Shown: positions 18,701 to 26,929 of the stretch, one piece after another | Layout: each line of letters opens with the position of its first letter | Position numbering within the stretch: the first letter of the stretch is position 1 | From: Collinsella sp. | GTDB lineage: Bacteria > Actinomycetota > Coriobacteriia > Coriobacteriales > Coriobacteriaceae | NCBI GenBank assembly: GCA_019419455.1 | Contig: DXZW01000032.1 | Coordinates: 1-64,000, forward strand | DNA: 64,000 nucleotides | Direction: 5' to 3' | Made by a program: the position numbers and the translations under genes | Notes under the pieces: generated by a model | The model's database searches: none | Seen by the model: the letters and a program-made list of their open reading frames with translations, nothing else | What the model was told of the DNA's origin: nothing

Positions 18701-19567
18701 ATGGCATCGCGGTATCAGATTGTTTGTATGGTGGTCGATCGCGGCAGTCTTAAGGGCGCGGCGGACGAACTGGGCTATACGCAAAGTGCGGTGAGCCAGG
18801 CCGTCAAAGCGCTCGAGCGCGAGCTGGGTACCACGCTTATCGAGCGCGGTAAGCAGGGCGTTTCGCTTACGCGCGACGGCAAGCAGTATCTGCCGTATCT
18901 GCGACAGATCGTAACTGCCGAGGCCGAGCTTGAGGGCAAACGTCAGGAGTTGCTGGGGCTCTCCTCGACGGATATTCGTATCGCGACGTTTACCAACGTG
19001 AGCCGCACCGTATTGCCGCGCGTGATTCGCGACTTTGGTGCGCTGCACCCGGGCGTACGCTTTACCCTCAAGCAGGGCGATTACACGCGCAACGCTCAAT
19101 GGGTGCACGATGGCGTGGTTGACTTTTGCTTTACGGCGCGCGGGTTTACCGCAGGGCTCGAGAAGCGTGTGGTCTATCACGACGAGTTGGTGGCATTGTT
19201 GCCGACAGCGCATCCGCTGACGGCAAAGGAAAAGGTGACACTCGCCGACCTGGCGTCCGAGCCGTTTGTGCTGCTGGATGAGGGCGAACAGAGCCTGGTG
19301 CTCGATGCATTCGCGGCGCATGGGCTGTCGCCGCACGTGATGAGCGAGGTGACCGACGACTACACCATCATGGCGATGGTGGAGGAGGGCCTAGGCGTGA
19401 GCATGCTCTACCGTCGTACTGTGGAGGGCATGCGAGCCGATATTCGTGTGCGGCCCATCGTGCATGCCCCCTCGCGCGACGTGGTGGCCGCCTGGCGCAG
19501 CTGGGACACCATGCCCATCGCCACGAGGCGCTTTATCGACTATATGAGCTCTCATATTGTCAATTAA
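18701..19567 (+). CDS. LysR-family transcriptional regulator (first divergon)
   Basis: 288-residue LTTR. The N-terminal winged helix shows GSLKGAADELGYTQSAVSQ, and the effector domain follows from about residue 90 (DIRIATFTNVSRTVLPRV). The C-terminal DDYTIMAMVEEGLGVSML is closely similar to DDYAIMAMVEDGLGVSIL in the second LysR at 57.7 kb, showing that they are paralogues. GGAGG precedes the ATG. Likely controls the divergent EamA transporter; effector unknown. Confidence 0.9.
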   Translation: MASRYQIVCMVVDRGSLKGAADELGYTQSAVSQAVKALERELGTTLIERGKQGVSLTRDGKQYLPYLRQIVTAEAELEGKRQELLGLSSTDIRIATFTNVSRTVLPRVIRDFGALHPGVRFTLKQGDYTRNAQWVHDGVVDFCFTARGFTAGLEKRVVYHDELVALLPTAHPLTAKEKVTLADLASEPFVLLDEGEQSLVLDAFAAHGLSPHVMSEVTDDYTIMAMVEEGLGVSMLYRRTVEGMRADIRVRPIVHAPSRDVVAAWRSWDTMPIATRRFIDYMSSHIVN

Positions 19568-19594
19568 TGACTGGTGTGGCGTTGAGTGCTGTGT

Positions 19595-20977
19595 TTAGCG
19601 GGCTGTCGCTTTGGCTTGGGTGACACGATAGGTGCGTGCCGGGTGGCAGAGTAGCACCGCCACGACCATAAAGAACGCCGTGGTGCCCAGGCTGATGGGG
19701 TAGACCATCATGATGTTCGCAAAGGTGCGAAAGTGCGGGAACACGCAGAACACCCAATAGAAGCGGATGCCGCAGACGCAGATCATGGTGATGAGGGCGG
19801 GCGTGAGCGAGATACCAAAGCCGCGCAGGTAGCCTGACATGTTTTCGTAGAACATGCTAAAGGCGTACGCCGGAAAGATTGAGCACACGCGGATATAGCC
19901 GATCGAGACGATGTTGGGATCGCTGTTAAAGAGCGATAGGATCTCGCGTCCCAGACCGACAATAACGATGATCGTGGTGAGTGCAACGATACCGCCTTCG
20001 ACCAGGCAGACCTTGAGCGTCTTGGTGCAGCGGTCGATCTGGCGGGCGCCGTGATTTTGTCCCACAAAGGTGGTGCAAGCCTGGCTAAAGCTGTTGAGCA
20101 GGTTGTAGCACACGTACTCCAGGCTCATGGCGGCACTCGATGCCGCCATGACCTCGGTGCCCAGGCTGTTGATGGCAGACTGGATGATGATGTTGGCGAC
20201 GGCAAAGACGGCGCTTTGGATGCCGGCGGGCAGGCCGATCTTGACGATGCGCTTGAGAGCGACGGGGTCGATAGCCAGGTCGCGTAGGGTGACGCGGACG
20301 ACGGAGTCGGTCTTGAGCAGGCGGATAAAGAGCGTGGCGGCGCTGACGGTGTAGGCGATGGCGGTGGCGATGGCGACGCCCGCGACGCCCCAGTGGAGTA
20401 CGGGGACAAAGATGAGGTCTAGGCCAATGTTGAGGACGGTGGACACGGCAAGCGCCTGTAGCGGCATGCGGGTGATGCCGACGGAGCGGAAGATCGCGGC
20501 CTCAAAGTTGTAGAGCAAGATCGAGGGCAGGCTGAGCAAAAAGACGCGCAGGTAGAGCGAAGCGAGTGGCATGGTTTCGGCAGGAACGTTGAGCGCGGCG
20601 AGCATGGGCTCGGCAAAGATCTCGCCCAGAGCGATGACGACAAAGCCCACAAGCGCCATTAAAATCGAGGTATGGACGGCGCGTTTGACCATGTTCTGAT
20701 CGTTGCGGCCGATAGCGTTGGCGATGACCACGTTGGAGCCAAGTGACATGCCAATAAACAGGTTGAGCATAAGACTGGTAAGCGGAACATTGGAGCCGAC
20801 CGCCGCCATGGCGAGGGTTCCCTGGTCGCCCGAGAAGTTACCGATGATGACCGTGGCGATGAGGTTCGACAGCTGCTCCAAGATGCTCGTGGCGGCCACG
20901 GGGAAGGCGAACAGGGGAATATTGCGCCACAGCGAGCCGGTGGTCATGTCAATGTGCTTAGATACGGTGTCAGCCAT
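19595..20977 (-). CDS. MATE-family efflux transporter
   Basis: Membrane antiporter of 460 residues with about 12 helices in two bundles. FAFPVAATSILEQLSNLIATVIIGNF is the typical MATE start, shown in parts, and GQNHGARQIDRC matches the conserved loop before helix 8. MATE proteins expel cationic drugs or metabolites in exchange for Na+ or H+. It converges with the LysR gene 27 bp away. Substrate unknown. Confidence 0.9.
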   Translation of the reverse strand: MADTVSKHIDMTTGSLWRNIPLFAFPVAATSILEQLSNLIATVIIGNFSGDQGTLAMAAVGSNVPLTSLMLNLFIGMSLGSNVVIANAIGRNDQNMVKRAVHTSILMALVGFVVIALGEIFAEPMLAALNVPAETMPLASLYLRVFLLSLPSILLYNFEAAIFRSVGITRMPLQALAVSTVLNIGLDLIFVPVLHWGVAGVAIATAIAYTVSAATLFIRLLKTDSVVRVTLRDLAIDPVALKRIVKIGLPAGIQSAVFAVANIIIQSAINSLGTEVMAASSAAMSLEYVCYNLLNSFSQACTTFVGQNHGARQIDRCTKTLKVCLVEGGIVALTTIIVIVGLGREILSLFNSDPNIVSIGYIRVCSIFPAYAFSMFYENMSGYLRGFGISLTPALITMICVCGIRFYWVFCVFPHFRTFANIMMVYPISLGTTAFFMVVAVLLCHPARTYRVTQAKATAR

Positions 20978-21046
20978 GCGCTCTCAATCTCTAACATGCT
21001 CTTTCGTGCTTATTTGCGCAGACGATGATACTCCTAATACATCCAG

Positions 21047-21080
21047 CCGGCACTTAGGGACGTTCCTTTTCTGCCGGCAG
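21047..21080. repeat. GGGAC-type hairpin, type E (copy 2, opposite orientation)
   Basis: CCGGCACTTAGGGACGTTCC followed by TTTTCTGCCGGCAG is nearly the reverse complement of 8441-8475. It is followed by GCTGGGGACACTCC, another GGGGAC motif. Lies in the gap between the MATE and RlmA genes. Confidence 0.6.
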
Positions 21081-21168
21081 CTGGGGACACTCCTTGTCTC
21101 TTCTATGACTAGGTGGGGAAGGCGTGCGACAATGGTGGGCGTTGTGTTGTTCGCGCTAAGGAGTTGCC

Positions 21169-21981
21169 ATGTTGTTGTGTCCCGTTTGCCATAAGCCGTT
21201 GGTGGACGACGAGCGCGGTGCTGCATGCGCGGGCGGACACCGGTTTGACCGTGCGCGCGAGGGCTATCTATATCTGCTGCGCTCGTCCAAGAGCGGCGAC
21301 TCCATGGGCGATCCCAAGTCGCAGGCGCGCAGCCGTCGTGACTTTCTGAACCGTGGATACTACGCGCCGTTGCGCGATGCGATGGTCGAGCTGGTGCGCG
21401 AGCGGGTGTCTGGTCGTGCCGCGTCAACGAACTGCCCCATGACGTTGCTCGATATTTGCTGTGGCGAGGGCTACTACACCAGTACCATGGGCGCGGTTTC
21501 GGGCGTGGATGCTTACGGCTTTGACCTGGGTAAAGAGATGGTGCGCCTGGCTGCCAAGCGCGGCGATGCGACCTACTTCGTGGCCAACATGAAGGACATC
21601 CCCGTGGCGGACGGCGCCTTCGATATGGTGACCGAGCTCTTCGCTCCCTTTAACGAGCGCGAGTTTGCCCGCGTACTGGCGCCGGAGGGCTCGCTCTACA
21701 CCGTGGTGCCGGGTGCCCGTCATCTGTTTGGGCTTAAGGAAGTGCTCTACGATACGCCGTACCTTAACGACGAGAAGCTGCCGAAGACTACCGAGCTCGA
21801 GTTGGTCGGAACGCAGCGGGTATCTGCGAATATTACGCTCCAGACCCAGGCCGACATCGAGGCGGTGTTCCAGATGACGCCGTACTACTACCGCACGCGC
21901 CCTGCCGACAAAGAGCGCCTGGCAAACTTGGACACGCTCCAGACCGATATCGACTTTATCATCGCCGAGTACCGCCACTAA
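21169..21981 (+). CDS. rlmA: 23S rRNA (guanine-N1)-methyltransferase, RlmA family
   Basis: SAM-dependent enzyme of 270 residues. Its N-terminal zinc-binding region has CPVCHKPL and ACAGGHRFD, the Cys4-type site of RlmA(I)/RlmA(II), which methylate G745 or G748 in hairpin 35 of 23S rRNA. The Rossmann part has LLDICCGEGYYT as SAM motif I. AAGGAG precedes the ATG. The last base of the stop codon is also the first base of a hairpin element. RlmA(II)-type members can give tylosin resistance; type I versus II is not decidable here. Confidence 0.88.
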   Translation: MLLCPVCHKPLVDDERGAACAGGHRFDRAREGYLYLLRSSKSGDSMGDPKSQARSRRDFLNRGYYAPLRDAMVELVRERVSGRAASTNCPMTLLDICCGEGYYTSTMGAVSGVDAYGFDLGKEMVRLAAKRGDATYFVANMKDIPVADGAFDMVTELFAPFNEREFARVLAPEGSLYTVVPGARHLFGLKEVLYDTPYLNDEKLPKTTELELVGTQRVSANITLQTQADIEAVFQMTPYYYRTRPADKERLANLDTLQTDIDFIIAEYRH

Positions 21982-22031
21982 CCTACCAAAAAGGGACAGG
22001 TTTATTTTGGTAGGTTTTATCTGGGCAAACG
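21981..22031. repeat. GGGAC-core hairpin, type B (copy 1)
   Basis: ACCTACCAAAA (21981-21991) and TTTTGGTAGGT (22005-22015) flank AGGGACAGGTTTA. The 3' flank TTTATCTGGGCAAACGT is repeated after the copy at 63644, so the repeat extends beyond the hairpin. The left arm starts at the last base of the rlmA stop codon. Confidence 0.8.
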
Positions 22032-22032
22032 T

Positions 22033-22070
22033 AAAGGGCCGACCGCGTTGCTGCGCGATCGGCCCTTTTT
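22033..22070. terminator. Strong bidirectional terminator
   Basis: AAAGGGCCGA-CGCG pairs with CGCG-TCGGCCCTTTTT. It can end rlmA and the convergent small membrane protein gene. Confidence 0.85.
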
Positions 22071-22116
22071 ATTGGCGTATATACCAGAGTCGCTGAGCGA
22101 TTGGCACGGATGCGGC

Positions 22117-22521
22117 TTAGCTCAAACGGTCCATGCCCTCTTTCTTGACGCGGTTGGCGAGTACAAAGTAGATAATGCTGACAATCAGGCCGGTAAAATC
22201 GGGGATGCTTGAGCCGGTCCCACCCAAGAGCGGCAGGGAGAGAAGCAGACTGATGACCGAACATGCTAGGCAGACGATGGACCAAATCCAGACAACGCCA
22301 GCCTTGGCGGGATTATTTGCTGCGCGGATGCCAAAGACGGCGGTCACAATTTCGACGACGCCCAATACGATGACGACGATGCAAGAAACGATCATGGCAC
22401 CCGTGATATCGCCTGCCGCGCTGCCCGCAAGGAGCGCTGTAGCACCCATGCCTGCGCTTAGAATGCCGACGACAAAGAAGAGGAACGATAGGATTTTGAG
22501 TAATTTACAGGCGTTGCTCAT
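22117..22521 (-). CDS. Four-helix membrane protein, function unknown
   Basis: 134-residue hydrophobic protein with four predicted helices separated by short loops (for example ILSFLFFVVGILSAGMG and SIVCLACSVISLLLSLPLL). The tail KKEGMDRLS is polar. The start at 22521 has AAAGGA seven bases upstream; the frame runs on to 22590 without a ribosome site. It resembles small DUF308/DUF4064-type membrane proteins in pattern, but I do not recognise the family securely. Confidence 0.7.
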   Translation of the reverse strand: MSNACKLLKILSFLFFVVGILSAGMGATALLAGSAAGDITGAMIVSCIVVIVLGVVEIVTAVFGIRAANNPAKAGVVWIWSIVCLACSVISLLLSLPLLGGTGSSIPDFTGLIVSIIYFVLANRVKKEGMDRLS

Positions 22522-22755
22522 GGCTGGTCCTTTCGATACGAGTACGCCAACCTGGCGCACCCCATGTGCTGCACATATGGTGAAGCACATTGTAATTCAA
22601 CGCGGCGATGCATGCGCCTGAAAGCGCTTTGAGCCCGTGCAACCCAACCCCAACCTTTCAAAAAGGAAAGCTGGACGTAAGCCAAATCGATGGCAGCTCA
22701 TGTGCGGCGCTGAGATGATGAGGCCGTAACAAGGAGCTGGTCTCAAGGAGGAGCC

Positions 22756-22899
22756 ATGATGTACGGAGCAGGGCAAGTGCGTGAGCCGCGGTCGTTGGGA
22801 AGGCGCATGGGTGATTCTGTGATCGCTGCCGTGTGCACGGGATTGATGGCGGCGCTTTGCATTGGGATGCTGTGGGCCATGTCGCATGTGGGACAATAG
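22756..22899 (+). CDS. Small single-helix membrane protein (47 aa)
   Basis: Short ORF that starts at ATG 22756 with AAGGAGG four bases upstream, an excellent ribosome site. The protein begins MMYGAGQVREPRSLGRRMGD, a basic cytosolic end, followed by one hydrophobic helix (SVIAAVCTGLMAALCIGMLW). This fits an inner-membrane small protein with the N-terminus in the cytosol. It lies 63 bp before rsmJ. The preceding gap 22522-22755 shows nothing else that I recognise. Confidence 0.6.
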   Translation: MMYGAGQVREPRSLGRRMGDSVIAAVCTGLMAALCIGMLWAMSHVGQ

Positions 22900-22962
22900 C
22901 GGACGGTTGGGTGCCGGCGTAAACGGCGCTCGCGTATTCGTTTTGCTTGCTAAGGAGTACCC

Positions 22963-23667
22963 ATGGGCGTCGTCGATCCCTTTTCTGTTGCTCGGGCCGC
23001 GGGGCTTGAGCTGACCGGGAAGTCCGAGGGCCTCACACTCACCGACGGTACGATGGAGCTGCGTGCCGATTTTATCCGCATGCTTCCGCGGCTCAAGCAG
23101 GGCCGTCTGCAGCAAGAGCTACTGGTAAAAGCTGCGCGCACAAAAGGCATCGAGAGCCCATGGGCGATTGATGCCACGGCAGGCTTTGGCGAGGATTCGC
23201 TGCTGCTGGCGGCCGCGGGCTTTACCGTCGATCTGTATGAACAGGATTGCGTGATCGCGGCGCTTCTCAAGGATGCCCTGGATCGCGCGGCAGATGATCC
23301 GGCGCTTGCGACTGCCGCGGCGCACATGCGCTTACATGCGGGCGAGGATAGCATTGCCGGCCTTCGCCATGCAGCTGAGCTGATCGGGCGGGGCGAGCTT
23401 ACCGCTCCCGACGTGGTATATCTGGACCCCATGTTTCCCGAGCGCAACAAGAGCGCGGCGGTTAAAAAGAAGTTCCAGCTCTTGCATCATTTGGAGCAGC
23501 CGTGCGCCGATGAGGAGGCGCTGGTCGAGGCTGCGCTTGCGGTGCGCCCGCGCAAGGTCGTTATCAAGCGGCCGGTGAAGGGGCCGCTGCTTGCCGGCGT
23601 TAAGCCGAGCTATCAGCTTGCGGGCAAGGCCGTTCGTTACGATGTGTTGGTGCCGCCGCGCCCGTAG
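22963..23667 (+). CDS. rsmJ: 16S rRNA (guanine(1516)-N2)-methyltransferase, RsmJ family
   Basis: SAM-dependent methyltransferase of 234 residues in the YhiQ/RsmJ family. Hallmarks are LTDGTMELRADF, SAM motif I DATAGFGEDSLLLAAAGF, and the catalytic DPMFPERNKSA loop. VVIKRPVKGPLL near the end also matches. AAGGAG precedes the ATG. RsmJ is best known in Gammaproteobacteria, where it modifies G1516; activity at the same site in this organism is inference. Confidence 0.85.
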   Translation: MGVVDPFSVARAAGLELTGKSEGLTLTDGTMELRADFIRMLPRLKQGRLQQELLVKAARTKGIESPWAIDATAGFGEDSLLLAAAGFTVDLYEQDCVIAALLKDALDRAADDPALATAAAHMRLHAGEDSIAGLRHAAELIGRGELTAPDVVYLDPMFPERNKSAAVKKKFQLLHHLEQPCADEEALVEAALAVRPRKVVIKRPVKGPLLAGVKPSYQLAGKAVRYDVLVPPRP

Positions 23668-23715
23668 CTTGCGTGCGATGGTTGGCGCTCCGTCGGTGCC
23701 GTGCCGATGCGGGGT

Positions 23716-24012
23716 CTATTTCCAAGGGTGCGACGTCAGGTGCCATCCGCTGCAGTATTCACATTTATAGCAGGCCAAACCGCGCCGCCCGCGGTTTTCG
23801 CAGTCGGCCATAACTGCTTCGGCTTCGGCGCGTGTGTCGTAACGGTTTTTGCGCTCGCACGACTTGTAGCGCCAGGCTTCATCGCGCTCGGCGTCCAGGG
23901 CGTCACGGCGCTCGTCCTCGCGCGCAAACAGGTCGCTCATATCGCCGCCGGTGGCAGCGCCCAAAAACTCGCTTTTGGCCTTTGACCAGGCGGCTCGCTT
24001 TTTGCTTCCCAT
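23716..24012 (-). CDS. Small zinc-ribbon protein, function unknown
   Basis: 98 residues with a charged helical N-terminal half (MSDLFAREDERRDALDAERD) and a C-terminal zinc-binding knuckle, CYKCEYCSGWHLTSH. CERKNRYDTRAEAEAVM resembles small proteins that read or bind nucleic acid, but I cannot name the family. ATG at 24012 has GAGAGGGG upstream; a TTG at 24033 is in the same frame. Acidic and basic residues alternate densely. Convergent with rsmJ. Confidence 0.65.
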   Translation of the reverse strand: MGSKKRAAWSKAKSEFLGAATGGDMSDLFAREDERRDALDAERDEAWRYKSCERKNRYDTRAEAEAVMADCENRGRRGLACYKCEYCSGWHLTSHPWK

Positions 24013-24086
24013 CTGCTTCGTGCCCCTCTCCAAACGCTGGTATCATTGCTCAATCAAAGTGATACCAATAAACGTGAGGTCGCCGC

Positions 24087-24578
24087 GTGATGATCAGAAA
24101 AACCCTCGATACTGACATTCCCGCCGTCATGGCTATCTATGACGCCGCCCGCGCGTTTATGCGCGCGCATGGTAACGCCACGCAGTGGCCCGAGGGCACG
24201 CCTTCGGCCGAGCAGCTGGCTGCCGATATTGCCGCTGGTGGCAGTTACGTGTGCGAAGTCGACGGCCGTGTGGTGGCGACGTTTGCCTTTTTACCGGGTC
24301 CGGACGAGTGCTATGACGTAATTGAGGACGGTCAATGGCGCAGCGACACTCCGTATGCCGTGCTGCATCGCGTGGCATCCGACGGCACCGTGCACGGTAT
24401 CGCGGCCGCGATGTTTGCCTTTGCCAAGGCGCGCGCCGACCACCTGCGTATCGACACGCACGCGGACAACCTGCCTATGCAGGGCGCGAGCATGAAAGCG
24501 GGGTTCGAGCGCGCCGGCGTCGTGTATGTTTCGGACGGCACGCCGCGTGTTGCGTTCGACTGGCTGCGCGAGGCGTAA
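24087..24578 (+). CDS. GNAT-family N-acetyltransferase
   Basis: 163-residue acetyl-CoA-dependent acyltransferase. The first strand IRKTLDTDIPAVMAIYDAAR and the AVLHRVASDGTVHGIAAAMF segment (acetyl-CoA-binding loop) are typical; DTHADNLPMQGASMKAGFE is the conserved motif B region. GAGG precedes adjacent GTG (24087) and ATG (24090) codons; either may be the start. Substrate unknown. A hairpin follows. Confidence 0.85.
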   Translation: MMIRKTLDTDIPAVMAIYDAARAFMRAHGNATQWPEGTPSAEQLAADIAAGGSYVCEVDGRVVATFAFLPGPDECYDVIEDGQWRSDTPYAVLHRVASDGTVHGIAAAMFAFAKARADHLRIDTHADNLPMQGASMKAGFERAGVVYVSDGTPRVAFDWLREA

Positions 24579-24606
24579 GAGCAGGGGCGCGTGTCAACAA
24601 TTCGCG

Positions 24607-24644
24607 CGAACGAAAATGGTCCCACCCGGGGCCATTTTCGTTCG
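24607..24644. terminator. Hairpin after the GNAT gene
   Basis: CGAACGAAAATGG and CCATTTTCGTTCG form a perfect 13-bp stem around TCCCACCCGGGG. It may terminate the GNAT transcript or belong to the palindromic elements. The remainder of 24579-24832 shows no gene. Confidence 0.5.
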
Positions 24645-24832
24645 CTGCGCTGATTTGCAAGCCGGCTTTCGCAAGGCGCGAACCTACGAAAATCGCCGCG
24701 CGGCAACGCAGGGCGATGAGCTCGGTCGGGGGATAGGGCCCGCTTCGCCCGCCGGCCCGTAAATTGTATCATCCAGTGTGGAACGAGGATGCCCGTTGCC
24801 GCGTGCGATGGGCTTGCAATAAGAGGAGAGCC

Positions 24833-26836
24833 ATGACGAAGCAAGCGGTCGTTGGAATCTTGGCGCATGTCGATGCCGGCAAGACCACGCTGGCCGAGTC
24901 CATGCTGTTCAATGCGGGCCGCATTCGCAAGCGCGGCCGCGTTGACGACGGCGACTCGCATCTGGATACGAACGAGATCGAGCGCGAGCGCGGCATTACG
25001 ATCTTCTCGTCGCAGGCTGTGCTCGACCATGGCGACACCCACGTTATGCTCGTGGACGCTCCCGGCCATGTCGATTTTTCTGCCGAGGCGGAGCGCACGC
25101 TGCGTGCCCTGGACTACGCGATTCTGGTGGTAGGCGCCAACGATGGCGTGCAGGGGCACACCGAGACCCTGTGGCGCCTGCTTGCGCGCTATGACATTCC
25201 GACGTTCATCTATATCAACAAAATCGATTTGGAGAATCCCGGCCGCGATGTTTTGCTGGCACAGCTTGGGCAGCGTCTTTCCGAGGGCTGCCTGGATGCC
25301 AACGAACTGCTGGCGGGCGGCGCCGTTCAGGAGGACGCTGCTGCGTTGGACGAGGCGGCGCTCGAGGAGTTTTTTGAAGTGGGCGAGCTTTCTGTCGCAA
25401 CGCTGTCGCGCATGGTTGCAGAGCGCAAGCTCTTTCCCTGCTTTGCCGGCTCGGCGCTCAAGGATCAAGGCGTGGACGAGCTGCTGGACGGCATATGTGC
25501 GCTGATGCGCGAACAGGCATGGCTCCCGGAGTTTGCCGCGCGCGTCTATCGTGTCAGCCAAGGTGTTCGCGGCGAGCGCTTGGCTTGGGTTAAAGTGACC
25601 GGCGGCACACTGCATGCCAAACAGATGATTGACGGACGTTCCGGCGCCGAGGCATGGGAGCAAAAGGTCGATCAGGTACGCATCTATAACGGCGAGAAGT
25701 ATGAGCTTGCCCAAGAAGTTGCTGCTGGCGGTATTTGTGCCGTGACGGGCCTTGCGCACGTTCGCCCAGGGGGCGCCCTGGGCGCGGAGCCCGCGGGCGA
25801 TGCGCCCGTCATTGCGCCAGTCCTCACCTATACGGTGCTTCCGGGCGAACACGACGTCCATGCGGTGTTCAAAGCATTGACTGAGTTGGCGGACGAAGAT
25901 CCCATGCTCGGCGTAAGCTGGAATACGCATCTCGAGCAGATTCACCTGCAGTTGATGGGCGCCGTGCAACTCGAGGTCGTGCAGCGGGTGTTGGCAGATC
26001 GCTTTGGCCTTTCGGTTGCGTTTGAGTCTGGCGGCATTCTCTATAAGGAGACTATTTCGCAGCCGGTCGAGGGTGTGGGCCATTTTGAGCCACTGCGCCA
26101 CTATGCCGAGGTACATCTGCGCCTGGAGCCGTTGCCAGCGGGTTTGGGCGTGCAATTTGGCACCGTGACCTCGACCGACGAGCTCGATCTTAACTGGCAA
26201 CGTTTGGCACTCACCAACGCCATGGAGCGCGATCACCTGGGCGTGCTGACCGGCTCGCCCATCACCGATGTGCGCATTACGCTCACGGGCGGCCGCGCGC
26301 ATGCCAAACACACCGAGGGCGGAGATTTTCGCCAGGCCACGTACCGCGCGATTCGCCAGGGCTTGATGCAGGCGCGTGAGGTCGGCGCAGCCGTGCTGTT
26401 GGAGCCGTGGTACCACTTTGAGCTCGAGGTGCCGGGGGAGTGCGTGGGCCGGGCGCTCTCGGATGCCACGCGCATGAGTGCCGAGTACGAGCCGCCCACG
26501 ATGGCGGGAGACCGGGCGAAGCTTGTGGGTCGCGTTCCGGCATCCGAGGTGCAGGATTATGCGCTGGAGGTGGCTGCCTACACGAGCGGTCGCGGGCATC
26601 TGTACCTGGAGTTCGCCGGTTATGCGGCCTGTCATGATACCGAGCGCGTAATCGAGGCGGCCGCCTATGAGCCCGAGGCCGATCTGCCCAACACGCCCGA
26701 CTCGGTCTTTTGCTCTCACGGCGCCGGCTACACGGTCAAATGGTACGACGTGCCCGTCGCCGCCCACGTAAAGGTCGATCCCGCCACCTTCCGCCCCTGG
26801 CGAGCGGCGGACGCCGAGTTTTTCGGCCATAGGTGA
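24833..26836 (+). CDS. TetM/EF-G-like translational GTPase
   Basis: 667-residue GTPase of the ribosomal-protection-protein group. G1 AHVDAGKTT, switch I ERERGIT, G3 DAPGHVDF and G4 NKID are intact, and the C-terminal EF-G-like domains are present (VTLTGG-type ITLTGGRAHAKHTEGGDF). The architecture matches Tet(M)/Tet(W), which release tetracycline from the ribosome. It is nevertheless longer than most and sits among housekeeping genes. It could be an intrinsic factor rather than acquired resistance. AGAGGAGAG precedes the ATG at 24833. Tetracycline resistance is not proven by the sequence. Confidence 0.85.
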   Translation: MTKQAVVGILAHVDAGKTTLAESMLFNAGRIRKRGRVDDGDSHLDTNEIERERGITIFSSQAVLDHGDTHVMLVDAPGHVDFSAEAERTLRALDYAILVVGANDGVQGHTETLWRLLARYDIPTFIYINKIDLENPGRDVLLAQLGQRLSEGCLDANELLAGGAVQEDAAALDEAALEEFFEVGELSVATLSRMVAERKLFPCFAGSALKDQGVDELLDGICALMREQAWLPEFAARVYRVSQGVRGERLAWVKVTGGTLHAKQMIDGRSGAEAWEQKVDQVRIYNGEKYELAQEVAAGGICAVTGLAHVRPGGALGAEPAGDAPVIAPVLTYTVLPGEHDVHAVFKALTELADEDPMLGVSWNTHLEQIHLQLMGAVQLEVVQRVLADRFGLSVAFESGGILYKETISQPVEGVGHFEPLRHYAEVHLRLEPLPAGLGVQFGTVTSTDELDLNWQRLALTNAMERDHLGVLTGSPITDVRITLTGGRAHAKHTEGGDFRQATYRAIRQGLMQAREVGAAVLLEPWYHFELEVPGECVGRALSDATRMSAEYEPPTMAGDRAKLVGRVPASEVQDYALEVAAYTSGRGHLYLEFAGYAACHDTERVIEAAAYEPEADLPNTPDSVFCSHGAGYTVKWYDVPVAAHVKVDPATFRPWRAADAEFFGHR

Positions 26837-26867
26837 TAGATGGTCAGTCTCTTTGTCGCATCCTGTT

Positions 26868-26896
26868 GGTATAACTCGGTATAAGTTGGTATAACT
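26868..26896 (+). promoter_or_regulatory. Triple 9-bp direct repeat upstream of the AAA gene
   Basis: GGTATAACT, GGTATAAGT and GGTATAACT recur at 26868, 26878 and 26888, a 10-bp spacing that places them on the same face of the helix. They lie 34 bases before the start codon of the AAA gene. They look like a protein-binding operator or an iteron-like site. Confidence 0.7.
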
Positions 26897-26929
26897 TTTA
26901 ACAGCGTTTGCCAATCCGAGGAGGCCGAC

